A stretch of 64,000 nucleotides of DNA from Alkalimarinus sediminis (GCF_026427595.1 NZ_CP101527.1:2575501-2639500); one strand, 5' to 3'. Shown: positions 35,372-44,797, counted from the stretch's first letter. A program made the numbers and translations. The notes: generated from the sequence alone by a model not told the origin.

Positions 35372-36679
35372 CTATTTTAAATACTCTTCCAACTCATTTC
35401 TAAACGCGGCTTGCACACCTAGATTTTTCATCATCCAGTAGTGTCCAGCTATTAGGCGATCAATAAATAAGCTCTCTACTGGCGGTTTAAACGAATCGAG
35501 ATGCTTGAACACCGTTGGTGCTTTGGAGGCAACTTTAGTATGCAAGCTTGCTTGGGCAAAATCATAGATTTCATCTTTATGCTCAAACGGTGAGATAAAA
35601 ATATCACGCCACATCGCATAGTAACCTTCGTCTAAAGCAGGTTTACCTTCTACTCTTACACCTAAATCAATCAAGCGTTTATCCAGTAGCTGGTAGTCTT
35701 CTCCAATCCCCGCGTTAAGCGCTGCTTTATACGCAGTGACAATTTCAGGCTTCAACTGCTTAACACAACCAAAGTCATACATAATGACCGTGCCATCAGG
35801 GCGAAAGGCAAAGTTGCCTGCATGAGGGTCGCCATGAATACATTGGAACTTAAACAACTGATCGGCCATTGTAGTAAAGATTCGATGACCAATAAGGTTA
35901 ATCACCTCTTGTGTGTAAACAGAGCGATCAAGCTCACTCAGGTGGTCGCCCTCTACAAGCTCCAGGGTCAACACACGGCGGGTCGATAGTTCGTCGATTA
36001 CAGTGGGAATAATCAATCCGGGGTCATCTTTGTGAAAGGCCTGAAAGCGCTTAATGTTTCGCGCTTCATTTTGGTAATCTAGCTCTTCATGTAAACGCTC
36101 TAAAATCTCTTGAAACAGTTGATCTACACTCTCTTTAGGAATTTTAAGCAATCCACCGAGTTTTAATGTCATTCTCAACTGTTTAAGATCAGAGTCACAA
36201 GACTTATCAACCCCCGGGTATTGAACTTTAACAATCACTTCACGGCCATCTTTGGTCTTAGCACGATGTACCTGCCCTATCGATGCTGCGGCGTAAGGCT
36301 GCTCGTCAAAAACATCAAATAGTGTTTCTGGTGTATCACCCAACTCATCTATTATTTGTTGGCGAATCAGAGAGAAGTCCATTGGCGGCGCTTCTTTTTG
36401 TAACTTTTGCAGTGCAGCAGAAAACTCTTTCGGTAAAAAGTCTTGAGTTTGCGAAGCTATTTGCCCCACCTTCATGACGGCGCCTTTTAGTTCGCCCAGT
36501 GTTGATACGATATCATTAGCCATTTTATCGTAGGTTTTTGACAATCGTTCTTCTTTTTTATCATCAGAACCTAAAGTGCTGCGAACCTTTTCCGATGCAT
36601 AGCGCCCCGCTACGCTGGCAGTCATACCCGCCAACTTCATAAAACGGCCTGTTCGAGTCGTTACTGATTTTTTAGCCAT
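35372..36679 (-). CDS. ABC1/AarF/UbiB-family atypical kinase
   Basis: This 435-residue protein has the family's KxGQ motif (KVGQIASQ), Ala-rich loop (AAASIGQVHRAKTKDG) and catalytic CIHGDPHAGNFAFR plus IMYDFGCV. These are the UbiB-type kinase-like residues used in ubiquinone/lipid metabolism. The ubiE/J/B genes are not nearby, and it lacks the C-terminal membrane helices of UbiB proper, so it is a paralog rather than UbiB. It lies upstream (on its strand) of the 16-bp repeat and rluF. Substrate unknown. Confidence 0.85.
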   Translation of the reverse strand: MAKKSVTTRTGRFMKLAGMTASVAGRYASEKVRSTLGSDDKKEERLSKTYDKMANDIVSTLGELKGAVMKVGQIASQTQDFLPKEFSAALQKLQKEAPPMDFSLIRQQIIDELGDTPETLFDVFDEQPYAAASIGQVHRAKTKDGREVIVKVQYPGVDKSCDSDLKQLRMTLKLGGLLKIPKESVDQLFQEILERLHEELDYQNEARNIKRFQAFHKDDPGLIIPTVIDELSTRRVLTLELVEGDHLSELDRSVYTQEVINLIGHRIFTTMADQLFKFQCIHGDPHAGNFAFRPDGTVIMYDFGCVKQLKPEIVTAYKAALNAGIGEDYQLLDKRLIDLGVRVEGKPALDEGYYAMWRDIFISPFEHKDEIYDFAQASLHTKVASKAPTVFKHLDSFKPPVESLFIDRLIAGHYWMMKNLGVQAAFRNELEEYLK

Positions 36680-36712
36680 AAATACCTGAGCTACCCAATG
36701 CTTTGTTGCAAT

Positions 36713-37375
36713 TTATTTAACGGTTGTTTCAATATGCAAAACAGATTCTAGTTCAGCCTCAAGTTTAGCGCCTGTTGGCAACACCCCTACTCCCGCAGGT
36801 GTACCTGTTAACACGACATCGCCTGGCATTAGTGTAAAGTGCTGACTAATAAAGGCTAATAGCGGTGCAATAGCCGTGATCATTTCATTAGTATGACCAT
36901 GCTGACGAAGCTCGCCATTAATTTTAAGGGTAAACTCAATATTTAAAGGGTCTTTAATCGCATCGGGATGAACAAAAGCAGATAACGGGCAAGCACCATC
37001 AAAGCTTTTTGCAACCTCCCACGGATGACCTTTGGCTTTTAACTCGCTCTGTAGCTCTCTTAAAGTTAAGTCTAGCGCCAAACCATAACCGACAATCGCA
37101 GCCTCAACCTCATTAGCATCTGCTGCCGTTAGCTTTTGCCCTATGAGAATAGCCAACTCTGTTTCGTAATGAGTATCTCCCTTCCCTTTAGGTAGCACTA
37201 TCGCTTCGGCAAACGGCGTAACCGTCGTGGCAGGTTTGATAAATAGAATGGGGCTTGAAGGGATGGGATTATTGAGTTCTTTCGCGTGCTCTGCGTAGTT
37301 ACGCCCAACGCAAACGACTTTACCTAGTGGGTACTCGAATGTTGAATCATCAGAAAACTGATGTTGATAGGCCAT
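36713..37375 (-). CDS. Fumarylacetoacetate hydrolase family protein
   Basis: This 220-residue FAH-fold protein has GKVVCVGRNYAEHAKEL at the start, metal ligands in HYETELAILIG (ExE) and an Asp in LALDLTLR, and GDVVLTGTPAGVG near the end. Members are acylpyruvate hydrolases or oxaloacetate decarboxylases (FAHD1/YcgM-like). The start at 37375 follows GGAG by 6 bases; the longer frame to 37417 is not needed. It lies 54 bases downstream of the D2HGDH gene on the same strand. Substrate not determined. Confidence 0.87.
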   Translation of the reverse strand: MAYQHQFSDDSTFEYPLGKVVCVGRNYAEHAKELNNPIPSSPILFIKPATTVTPFAEAIVLPKGKGDTHYETELAILIGQKLTAADANEVEAAIVGYGLALDLTLRELQSELKAKGHPWEVAKSFDGACPLSAFVHPDAIKDPLNIEFTLKINGELRQHGHTNEMITAIAPLLAFISQHFTLMPGDVVLTGTPAGVGVLPTGAKLEAELESVLHIETTVK

Positions 37376-37429
37376 AATATCTCCATGATGGATTAAAGTC
37401 GGGTGAGCACTACTCACCCGACATGGTCA

Positions 37430-38824
37430 CTATAGATCGATCACTTTCCCTGGGTTCATAATGTTGTTTGGATCGAACACTCGCTTGATGCCTTTCATGT
37501 ATTCAATCTCAATAGCACTTCGGGTGTAACCGAGGTAGTCTTTTTTGGTCAAGCCAACACCGTGTTCTGCGGAGACACTACCGTTATACTTTTCGACAAT
37601 TTCAAAAACCCACTTATTAACTTGCAAGCATTTCTCGAAGAACTCTTCTTTAGCTAAATCGGCTGGTTTAAGTATATTAAGGTGCAGGTTTCCGTCGCCA
37701 ATATGTCCAAACCAGATAATTTCAAAGTCTGGATAGTGCTCTGTCACCACTGCATCGATCTCTTGTAAAAACTGAGGTACTTTTGAGACGACTACCGAAA
37801 TATCATTTTTGTAGGGTGTATGAGGGGCTATTGACTCTGATATACCTTCTCGTAAACGCCATAGATTTTGGGCTTGGGTTTCACTCTGACTAATAACGCC
37901 ATCAACCACCCAGCCTTCTTCTACACACTTTTCGAACAGTGCCATAGCATCATCCATCACAGCATCTGAAGTGGCTTCAAATTCAAGCAGCGCATAATAA
38001 GGGGCCTCACCTTCAAAGGGTGCCTGCACATCGCCATGAGCCAAAACATGTCCCATTGCTTGATGTGAGAAAAACTCATAAGCGGTAAGGTCTATCTGCT
38101 GCTGAAACGTCTGCAATACATCCATCGTATTGGTCAGATCACTTAGACCTAACACCAACACGGTCAGGTTAGTTGGCTGACGCGTTAGCTTCATGGTCGC
38201 TTCGGTGATAAACCCTAGCGTTCCTTCAGCACCAATAAACAAATGACGAATGTCGTAACCTGTATTGTTTTTTTCAAGATCTTTATTAAGTTCGAGAATA
38301 TCGCCGTTGCCTGTCACCACCTTGAGACCTGAAACCCAGTCTCGGCTCATTCCGTAACGAATAACTTTGATACCACCGGCATTTGTGGACAAATTACCAC
38401 CTAACTGGCTAGACCCTGCAGAGGCAAAATCTACTGGGTAATATAACCCTTGCTGCTCAGCATAGTCCTGCAACTGCTCGGTAATGACACCAGATTGGCA
38501 TTTAACAGTTCTATCGCTTGGGCTGAAATCTAAAATTTGATTCATATAGTCAAACGACACAACAATCTCACCATTGGTGGCAACCGCTCCAGCACTCAAA
38601 CCTGTGCGGCCACCGGAAGGTACCAGACCAATATTATGCTTGTTAGCAAACTTAACAATAGACTGAACTTGCTCGGTGCTTTTGGGAAATACGATCGCCA
38701 CGGGCTTTGGCTCATGGATTTTGGTCCAGTCTTTTCCAAAGGTCTGCAAAGAGTCTTCATCAACTCTTACCTTACCTTCATCGACCAAGTTTTTTAGCTC
38801 TTCAATCATTTGCTCTGGGGCCAT
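37430..38824 (-). CDS. D-2-hydroxyglutarate dehydrogenase (FAD-linked oxidase family)
   Basis: This 464-residue protein has a PCMH-type FAD domain with LVPSGGRTGLSAGA and VDFASAGSSQLGGN, and a C-terminal domain with IWFGHIGDGNLHLN and VSAEHGVG. It closely resembles Pseudomonas D2HGDH (PA0317), also 464 residues, which is encoded next to serA. It oxidises the D-2-hydroxyglutarate that SerA makes as a by-product, returning 2-oxoglutarate. The ORF extends to 38881, but Met at 38824 matches the homolog start. It is divergent from serA. D-lactate dehydrogenase is the alternative reading. Confidence 0.88.
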   Translation of the reverse strand: MAPEQMIEELKNLVDEGKVRVDEDSLQTFGKDWTKIHEPKPVAIVFPKSTEQVQSIVKFANKHNIGLVPSGGRTGLSAGAVATNGEIVVSFDYMNQILDFSPSDRTVKCQSGVITEQLQDYAEQQGLYYPVDFASAGSSQLGGNLSTNAGGIKVIRYGMSRDWVSGLKVVTGNGDILELNKDLEKNNTGYDIRHLFIGAEGTLGFITEATMKLTRQPTNLTVLVLGLSDLTNTMDVLQTFQQQIDLTAYEFFSHQAMGHVLAHGDVQAPFEGEAPYYALLEFEATSDAVMDDAMALFEKCVEEGWVVDGVISQSETQAQNLWRLREGISESIAPHTPYKNDISVVVSKVPQFLQEIDAVVTEHYPDFEIIWFGHIGDGNLHLNILKPADLAKEEFFEKCLQVNKWVFEIVEKYNGSVSAEHGVGLTKKDYLGYTRSAIEIEYMKGIKRVFDPNNIMNPGKVIDL

Positions 38825-38930
38825 AGCTCTCTCGAAACCTTTAATTCTCTCAAAACCTGCTAAAAATAGGGGTGACTCCATTTAATAATCACGCCTACTC
38901 TATTTGATGCCGTGCACTCACTTCTATTTA

Positions 38931-38939
38931 TGGTATCAT
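38931..38939 (+). promoter_or_regulatory. Possible extended -10 promoter for serA
   Basis: TGGTATCAT (TGn followed by a 5-of-6 match to TATAAT) lies about 120 bases before the serA start. No good -35 is seen at the expected distance. Tentative. Confidence 0.35.
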
Positions 38940-39061
38940 ACCGCGCTTATTCTGTTGATCTCGGCTTGCTAATTCAATGAAAATTTCTTGTTTAAGTAGT
39001 TTTTATGCCACTTGCCAGCCTGATTATATTGCTTCCTACTTGTAAAGGTTAACGTAACATC

Positions 39062-40291
39062 ATGACTACGACGTCTCTCGATAAGAGCAAGATTAAATTC
39101 CTTCTGCTAGAAGGTCTTCACCAATCTGCCGTCGATACTTTGAATGCTGCTGGCTATACCAATATCGAATACTTAACCACTTCACTTTCAGAAGAAGAGT
39201 TGATTGAGAAGATTAAGGACGTTCATTTCATTGGTATCCGATCTCGTACACAACTTACAGAGAACGTTTTTGCCGCTGCTAAAAAGCTAATTGCGGTAGG
39301 TTGCTTCTGTATAGGAACCAATCAGGTAGATCTATTAGCAGCCCTGTCCAAAGGGGTTCCTGTATTTAACGCACCATTCTCAAACACCCGAAGTGTAGCA
39401 GAGCTTGTTTTAGCTCAGGCGATCTTATTGCTACGCGGTGTGCCTGAAAAGAATGCCATGTGTCACCGTGGTGGTTGGTTAAAATCTGCTAAAGACAGCT
39501 ATGAAATCCGCGGTAAAAAGTTGGGTATTATAGGTTACGGCAGCATCGGTACTCAGTTCAGCGTTTTAGCTGAGTCTCTTGGCATGAAGGTCTATTTCTA
39601 CGATGTGGTCACTAAGCTTCCGCTAGGTAATGCAACTCAGGTTGGGTCACTAAAAGAGCTGCTTGAAATCTCTGACATTGTCAGTCTTCACGTTCCTGAA
39701 ACGCCAGCTACTAAATATATGTTTGGCCCAGAGCAGTTTGCCCAAATGAAACAAGACAGCATTCTGATGAACGCTGCTCGCGGAACTGTCGTTGATATTG
39801 ATGCACTAGCTGAAGCGATAAAAAGCAAAAAGCTACTGGGTGCTGCGATCGATGTATTCCCTGTTGAGCCTAAATCAAACTCTGAAGAGTTCGTTTCGCC
39901 TTTACGTGGCCTAGACAATGTAATTCTGACACCACACGTAGGTGGGAGCACAATGGAAGCTCAAGAGAATATCGGTATTGAAGTAGCTGAAAAGCTATCG
40001 ACCTACAGTGATACGGGTACTACGGTATCATCGGTTAACTTCCCAGAAGTTGCCTTACCGGCTCACCCAAACAAGCACCGCTTGTTGCACATCCACGAAA
40101 ACGTACCTGGTGTTCTTTCAGAAATTAACAAAGTATTCTCTGACAACGACATCAATATCGGTGGACAGTATCTACAAACCAATGACAAAGTGGGTTATGT
40201 AGTGGTAGAAGTCGACAAAGAGTACAGTAAACTCGCGCTAGAAAAACTCAGCGCGGTTAAAGGCACGATTCGTTGCCGAGTGTTGTACTAG
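39062..40291 (+). CDS. serA: D-3-phosphoglycerate dehydrogenase
   Basis: This 409-residue NAD-dependent dehydrogenase has LGIIGYGSIGTQFSV (NAD binding), RNAA-type MNAARGTVVDIDAL, and the catalytic His in ILTPHVGGSTMEAQ. A C-terminal ACT domain (about 335-409, HIHENVPGVLSEINKV) is the serine feedback site. It closely resembles E. coli SerA (410 residues). It oxidises 3-phosphoglycerate for serine synthesis and can reduce 2-oxoglutarate. It is divergent from D2HGDH, and a strong terminator follows at 40335-40366. Serine inhibition is inferred from the ACT domain. Confidence 0.95.
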   Translation: MTTTSLDKSKIKFLLLEGLHQSAVDTLNAAGYTNIEYLTTSLSEEELIEKIKDVHFIGIRSRTQLTENVFAAAKKLIAVGCFCIGTNQVDLLAALSKGVPVFNAPFSNTRSVAELVLAQAILLLRGVPEKNAMCHRGGWLKSAKDSYEIRGKKLGIIGYGSIGTQFSVLAESLGMKVYFYDVVTKLPLGNATQVGSLKELLEISDIVSLHVPETPATKYMFGPEQFAQMKQDSILMNAARGTVVDIDALAEAIKSKKLLGAAIDVFPVEPKSNSEEFVSPLRGLDNVILTPHVGGSTMEAQENIGIEVAEKLSTYSDTGTTVSSVNFPEVALPAHPNKHRLLHIHENVPGVLSEINKVFSDNDINIGGQYLQTNDKVGYVVVEVDKEYSKLALEKLSAVKGTIRCRVLY

Positions 40292-40334
40292 TAAAAGAGT
40301 TATATCGTACCGAGATATCGCGATACGATAGCTA

Positions 40335-40366
40335 TAAAAAAAGGGGCTTTAAACAGCCCCTTTTTT
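40335..40366 (+). terminator. Rho-independent terminator (serA; probably bidirectional)
   Basis: AAAAAAGGGGCT and AGCCCCTTTTTT form a 12-bp stem around a 6-base loop (TTAAAC), with a T-run on one side and an A-run on the other. It can serve serA and the convergent OmpA-family gene. Confidence 0.9.
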
Positions 40367-40401
40367 GTTGCATAGCGTTTTGTAACTCACTCGTTTAATA
40401 G

Positions 40402-41058
40402 CTACTTTAGAGGCAATAATTTTAGCTCTACTCGACGGTTTGCTTCACGACCAGCCGCTGTGCTATTGGTGGCGATTGGATAGCGAGGACCTAGTCCTGT
40501 AGCATGTATACGGCCAGATGGAATCTCTTGGGTTTGCAAGAAGTATTTAACACTATTAGCACGCTGCTCACTAAGTGTTTGGTTCAAACTTAACGAGCCC
40601 GTTGAATCAGTATGCCCTTCAACCTGAATAGCGGTTTCATCGAATTCTTTTAATACAACAGCAACAGATGCCAACACATCTGTAAAGTTACCTTTGATAT
40701 TCGACTTACCTGTATCAAAGGTTATATTACCCGGCATAATTAGGGTAATTTCATCACCAGAGCGAGCAACTTGCACCCCAGACCCTTGTAACTGATGACG
40801 CAATTTAGCTTCTTGCTGGTCCATATAGTAACCAATGCCACCACCCATTGCGCCGCCGGCTGCAGCACCGATAAGAGCCCCCTTACCACGATCTTTTTTG
40901 CTGGACGAAGCTGCACCAATAGCCGCTCCTGCTACAGCGCCGATCGCCGCACCGGTCGTTGCACTCGATACTTTCTCTTCCCCTGTATATGGGTCATAGG
41001 TCATACAACCAGACGCTAACACAGATACTATTGCAATACTTAAACCCTTACGAATCAT
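40402..41058 (-). CDS. OmpA-family lipoprotein with glycine-zipper segment (YiaD-like)
   Basis: This 218-residue protein has lipobox ASGC (cleavage before CMTYDP) and a Gly/Ala-rich zipper (about 35-80, GAAIGAVAGAAIGAASSS and GAAAGGAMGGGIGYYMD). An OmpA C-terminal domain has VEGHTDSTGS and NRRVELKL. This is the domain set of E. coli YiaD. It is probably outer-membrane and peptidoglycan-bound. It shares the serA terminator region by convergence. Role in envelope integrity is inferred. Confidence 0.88.
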   Translation of the reverse strand: MIRKGLSIAIVSVLASGCMTYDPYTGEEKVSSATTGAAIGAVAGAAIGAASSSKKDRGKGALIGAAAGGAMGGGIGYYMDQQEAKLRHQLQGSGVQVARSGDEITLIMPGNITFDTGKSNIKGNFTDVLASVAVVLKEFDETAIQVEGHTDSTGSLSLNQTLSEQRANSVKYFLQTQEIPSGRIHATGLGPRYPIATNSTAAGREANRRVELKLLPLK

Positions 41059-41109
41059 TAGCTCTCTATCTCCTGATAACTACAAATATGGTGTAACCTT
41101 GTTTTAATG

Positions 41110-42069
41110 TTAAGACGATGTCAACACACCATCAATATAATCAAATACCTCTTGGCGTATCTCTTCTGACTCATTAACCAAGTGGTGTCGCCCTTTCGGC
41201 AAATAATGTACATCTACCTCAGAAAACTTCTGTTGTAGTATCGTAATATTGTGACGCCAGTCGACTGTCATATCGCGCTTACCTTGAACAATATAGATAC
41301 GGCCTTCAACGGCCCCTGTAATCTCGATTGCCTTAATCCAACGCCTTAGCGCTGTAATCCACTCGATCGACATAATTCGCGATTGCAGCGGATCATGCTT
41401 TTTTAAAAATTTGATAAACGCTGGGTCATTACTATTATCTGAAAAAACTCGCGTCCAAGTGCTGATAAACGGCCCTAGCACCGAGTGAATAAGCAACGCC
41501 CCTTTCCACCCCATAGGCCGAACAAGGGGAGCCAACAGAATGACTTTATCAAAGATGGAGTCTGAAAACTGCTTAGTGCGATTTAGTAAGTGGTCAATCA
41601 GCACCGCCCCCCCCGTACTCTGCCCGATAGCATAAAGAGGCGTTTTAATATGGTCTTGGCATAAGTTAATACAGCTTTTAAGGGCCAACTGATAATCATC
41701 AAATGACTTAATAGCCGTGGGGCGACCTGATGATATGCCGTGCCCGGGTAGGTCGTAAGCAATGACCGCCAAATTTTGCTCAAGGCAGTGTTTAATAAGG
41801 TGGCCATAGAGCCCAACATGGTCAAAATAACCATGAAATATAAACACTGTCCCCTTAACAGTTTTAGGCAAGTAGTAGTGCATTGCCATGCGATAACCTA
41901 GCGCGTCGAAGCTCCCCAAATAATGCTTTACCTCTGGTAAGGTATTACAAAAGTCAATTTGGTAATAACGGCAGTAACGTTTAGCCTCTTCGGTTAGCTC
42001 AGGGAGATTATTAAAGTCAAACGCTGCCATACTGGCAATTAACCGACTCCGCGTCCAATCATTGTTCAT
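41110..42069 (-). CDS. Alpha/beta hydrolase, monoacylglycerol lipase-like (S33)
   Basis: This 319-residue protein has an oxyanion HGYFDH near residue 75, nucleophile elbow GQSTGGA, an Asp in GKRDMTVDW, and a His in GRHHLVNE. This is the serine-aminopeptidase/monoacylglycerol lipase pattern of the PldB/YtpA type. No signal peptide, so cytosolic or membrane-peripheral. It lies 51 bases upstream (on its strand) of the OmpA lipoprotein gene. Substrate is probably a lysolipid or monoglyceride, unproven. Confidence 0.85.
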   Translation of the reverse strand: MNNDWTRSRLIASMAAFDFNNLPELTEEAKRYCRYYQIDFCNTLPEVKHYLGSFDALGYRMAMHYYLPKTVKGTVFIFHGYFDHVGLYGHLIKHCLEQNLAVIAYDLPGHGISSGRPTAIKSFDDYQLALKSCINLCQDHIKTPLYAIGQSTGGAVLIDHLLNRTKQFSDSIFDKVILLAPLVRPMGWKGALLIHSVLGPFISTWTRVFSDNSNDPAFIKFLKKHDPLQSRIMSIEWITALRRWIKAIEITGAVEGRIYIVQGKRDMTVDWRHNITILQQKFSEVDVHYLPKGRHHLVNESEEIRQEVFDYIDGVLTSS

Positions 42070-42221
42070 AGTTAGTATTCAACAATCATAGTGTAAATAA
42101 AATTTCGACTAGCCTAACTCAAAGCAGGGTCAATGGCGAAATAATATCGCGATCGACCTCGCTCATAGTCATTATATTACTTATTTTTATTGATCTATGT
42201 TGGTATCCATACAAGTTCAGC

Positions 42222-43019
42222 ATGATAGCCTGTAAGTACCTATTTATAGTTAGACTTCTATTATCAGTATCAGGCTCAATTATTGTGCAAAGTGGACTTA
42301 TAGCATTAGCTAAATCGCTTATTAGCAGCTTGAGGGATCTCACCCCCATCATTCTAGTCATTCTTTTTTTCCAGTTTCTGGTACTACAACAGCCTCTACC
42401 TGACGTTGCGTCACTTATCGTAGGGCTGCTATTCGTTGCAGCAGGCTTAACATTTTTTATATACGGCCTTGAAATGGGGTTATTTCCTATCGGGGAGTCC
42501 CTCGCTCACGCGTTGGCAAGAAAAGGCAGTTTAACATGGCTATTGGTATTTGCCTTTGCCTTGGGGTTCGGCACAACTATCGCTGAGCCAGCACTCATAG
42601 CCGTTGCAAATGAAGCCGCCAAGATTGCAGCAGCAGCGGACGTTATTGCCACTACCGACGAAGCAATACGCGGCTACGCTAGCGGACTAAGATTTACGGT
42701 CGCATTTTCTGTAGGTCTTGCGATTGTAATTGGGGTACTCAGGATTGTTATGGGATGGCCTATCCACTGGTTTATTATTGGGGGTTATATCTTAGTAGTT
42801 ATCATGACGATGTTCGCTCCCCGCGAGATTATTGGTATCGCCTATGACTCTGGTGGCGTAACGACCTCAACGATAACCGTGCCGCTGGTCACTGCACTAG
42901 GGGTTGGATTGGCGTCGTCAATCAAAGGCCGCAACCCGATGATTGATGGCTTCGGCCTAATTGCTTTTGCGTCACTAACACCCATGATTTTTGTTATGGC
43001 ATACGGAATGATACTGTGA
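42222..43019 (+). CDS. DUF1538 membrane protein A
   Basis: This 265-residue protein has about seven hydrophobic segments and no signal peptide. Two motifs recur in its neighbour: [18 protein letters not shown] near the middle and [15 protein letters not shown] towards the end, probably the functional core. The family (DUF1538) is uncharacterised and taken to be a transporter. The N-terminus is uncertain: the ATG at 42222 has no clear ribosome site and a GTG at 42285 is possible. It is the first of four tightly spaced genes (DUF1538, DUF1538, PII-like, CBS). Substrate unknown. Confidence 0.8.
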   Translation: MIACKYLFIVRLLLSVSGSIIVQSGLIALAKSLISSLRDLTPIILVILFFQFLVLQQPLPDVASLIVGLLFVAAGLTFFIYGLEMGLFPIGESLAHALARKGSLTWLLVFAFALGFGTTIAEPALIAVANEAAKIAAAADVIATTDEAIRGYASGLRFTVAFSVGLAIVIGVLRIVMGWPIHWFIIGGYILVVIMTMFAPREIIGIAYDSGGVTTSTITVPLVTALGVGLASSIKGRNPMIDGFGLIAFASLTPMIFVMAYGMIL

Positions 43020-43038
43020 TGAGCGGAGCATAAGCGTT

Positions 43039-43824
43039 ATGTTAATCGAATTGATCGACTCATTTACCACCACCTTTTTAGCCACGATTACCGATGTCAT
43101 CCCCATTGCGGCGATTATTTTTGGTTTTCAGTTTCTTATTATCAGGCGCCCTATTGCAAACCTTAAACGAGTTTTGATTGGGTTTGGCTACGTGATCATC
43201 GGCCTAACCTTGTTTCTGATTGGCTTGGAGAATGCGCTATTTCCCATTGGGAAACTAATGGCTCAGCAGTTAACCAGCCCAGCCTTTATATATGCGCACC
43301 TTGAGAGTATTCCTGACCAATTCATCTGGTCTGACTATTACTGGGTGTATATTTTCGCGTTCACGATCGGCTTTAGTACGACCATCGCAGAGCCTTCTCT
43401 GATAGCGGTTGCGATTAAAGCAAGCGAAGTCTCTGGTGGCGCTATCGGTGTTTGGGGCCTGCGCATTGCCGTCGCCTTTGGCGTTGCCATCGGTATATCA
43501 CTTGGCTGCTACCGAATAGTCACCGGCCTACCCATACACTACTTCATTATTTGTGGCTATATTGTGGTGGTGGTACAGACATTCTTTGCCCCTAAACTCA
43601 TTGTGCCATTAGCCTACGACTCAGGAGGTGTAACGACCTCTACCGTTACGGTGCCCTTAGTTGCAGCACTAGGGCTTGGTTTGGCAGAGACAGTGCCAGG
43701 AAGAAGCGTGCTAATCGACGGCTTTGGACTTATCGCATTTGCCAGCCTGTTCCCCATTATTTCGGTGATGGCATACGCGCAGTTAGCAGAACTCAGAAAT
43801 CACACGATTAAAAATAAAACATGA
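43039..43824 (+). CDS. DUF1538 membrane protein B
   Basis: This 261-residue paralog of the preceding gene has the same two cores (GFSTTIAEPSLIAVAIKASE and [15 protein letters not shown]). It starts 19 bases after it with GGAG 10 bases upstream. About seven hydrophobic segments are predicted by eye. Most likely both subunits form one complex, since DUF1538 proteins also occur as double-length single chains (recollection, unchecked). The two copies share motifs but are well diverged elsewhere, so the duplication is old. Followed by PII-like and CBS genes. Confidence 0.8.
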   Translation: MLIELIDSFTTTFLATITDVIPIAAIIFGFQFLIIRRPIANLKRVLIGFGYVIIGLTLFLIGLENALFPIGKLMAQQLTSPAFIYAHLESIPDQFIWSDYYWVYIFAFTIGFSTTIAEPSLIAVAIKASEVSGGAIGVWGLRIAVAFGVAIGISLGCYRIVTGLPIHYFIICGYIVVVVQTFFAPKLIVPLAYDSGGVTTSTVTVPLVAALGLGLAETVPGRSVLIDGFGLIAFASLFPIISVMAYAQLAELRNHTIKNKT

Positions 43825-43863
43825 TGAAGCCCTGTAGCACCAGGCAACCCAGGAGGTTATCCC

Positions 43864-44214
43864 ATGCATTTTAAGCTGATAGTTGTATTTGTCGAAGATT
43901 CAAAGACAGACTCTGTACTCGCAGCCGCAAGAGAGGCAGGCGCAACAGGGTCTACCATCATTAACAATGCTCGAGGGGAAGGTCTTAAAAAGAGCAAAAC
44001 CTTTTTAGGTCTCACACTCGAAACACAGCGAGATGTGTTGCTATTTATTGTAGAAGAACACCTCAGTCGCCACATACTAGAAACCATCGCCGATGCAGGT
44101 GAGTTCGATATTACCCCCGGCACTGGTATCGCCATTCAAATCGATGTTGAAGATGTCATAGGTGTTGCACATCAAGTTGAGAAGTTAACCGAAACTCTGG
44201 AGGATAAACTATGA
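43864..44214 (+). CDS. PII-like signalling protein
   Basis: This 116-residue protein has the PII ferredoxin-like fold, with a beta-alpha-beta start (MHFKLIVVFVEDSKTDSVL) and a T-loop region (NARGEGLKKSKTFLGLTLE). It ends with EFDITPGTGIAIQIDVEDVIGV, typical of PII nucleotide-binding sites. The uridylylation Tyr of GlnB/GlnK (YRGAEY context) is absent. AGGAGG lies upstream. The following CBS gene overlaps by 4 bases (ATGA). PII-type proteins often gate the transporter encoded with them (GlnK-AmtB, SbtB-SbtA); here that would be the DUF1538 pair. Ligand unknown. Confidence 0.84.
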   Translation: MHFKLIVVFVEDSKTDSVLAAAREAGATGSTIINNARGEGLKKSKTFLGLTLETQRDVLLFIVEEHLSRHILETIADAGEFDITPGTGIAIQIDVEDVIGVAHQVEKLTETLEDKL

Positions 44215-44618
44215 GTGATCGCAAAATTATAAAAGTTAGAGATGTTATGAAAGACCACTTTATTGAGATGGAAGGTCTAATGACAGTGCAAGATGCGATC
44301 AGAGCCTTGCAAAAAGAGGATGCTCATACACTTATCATCAAAAAACGTCATGACGATGATGAATACGGCATAGTCGTACTCGGTGATATTGCCAAGAAAG
44401 TATTGGCAAAAGATCGTTCGCCTTCAAGAGTTAATCTATACGAAATAATGACCAAACCCGTGATGTCGGTATCGCCTCACATGGATATTCGCTACTGCGC
44501 TCGACTGTTTGACCAATTTGGTCTGGCAAGCGCTCCCGTACAAGAACATGGTAAAGTAATCGGCGTAGTCACCTATCAAGAGATCGTACTTCATGGCTTG
44601 ATAGAAGAGCTCGACTAA
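44211..44618 (+). CDS. Stand-alone CBS-domain protein
   Basis: This 135-residue protein consists of a single CBS pair (VRDVMKDHFIEMEGLMTVQDAI; NLYEIMTKPVMSVSPHMDI). CBS pairs commonly bind AMP, ATP or related nucleotides. The start codon overlaps the PII-like stop (ATGA), so synthesis is coupled. As the last gene after the DUF1538 pair and PII, it is probably a second nucleotide sensor for the same membrane complex. No catalytic domain. Direct function unknown. Confidence 0.85.
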   Translation: MSDRKIIKVRDVMKDHFIEMEGLMTVQDAIRALQKEDAHTLIIKKRHDDDEYGIVVLGDIAKKVLAKDRSPSRVNLYEIMTKPVMSVSPHMDIRYCARLFDQFGLASAPVQEHGKVIGVVTYQEIVLHGLIEELD

Positions 44619-44748
44619 CCTGCCAGCAATGAAGGTTGCTTGTAAAAATCACAGAGAATATAGCCAATCAAACATCTACTTTGGCTGGCTAGCACCCTCT
44701 CATTCACCGCAATAGTGAAATGATCTCACTAAGCGGTTCGAAATCCTT

Positions 44749-44754
44749 TATAAT
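44749..44754 (+). promoter_or_regulatory. Possible -10 element upstream of rhlE
   Basis: Perfect TATAAT, about 43 bases before the rhlE ATG. No convincing -35 at 16-18 bases. The implied leader would be about 35 bases. Confidence 0.3.
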
Positions 44755-44797
44755 TCGCATTTCATTTTGACTGTACGCGATTTACATAGGATTGTTC

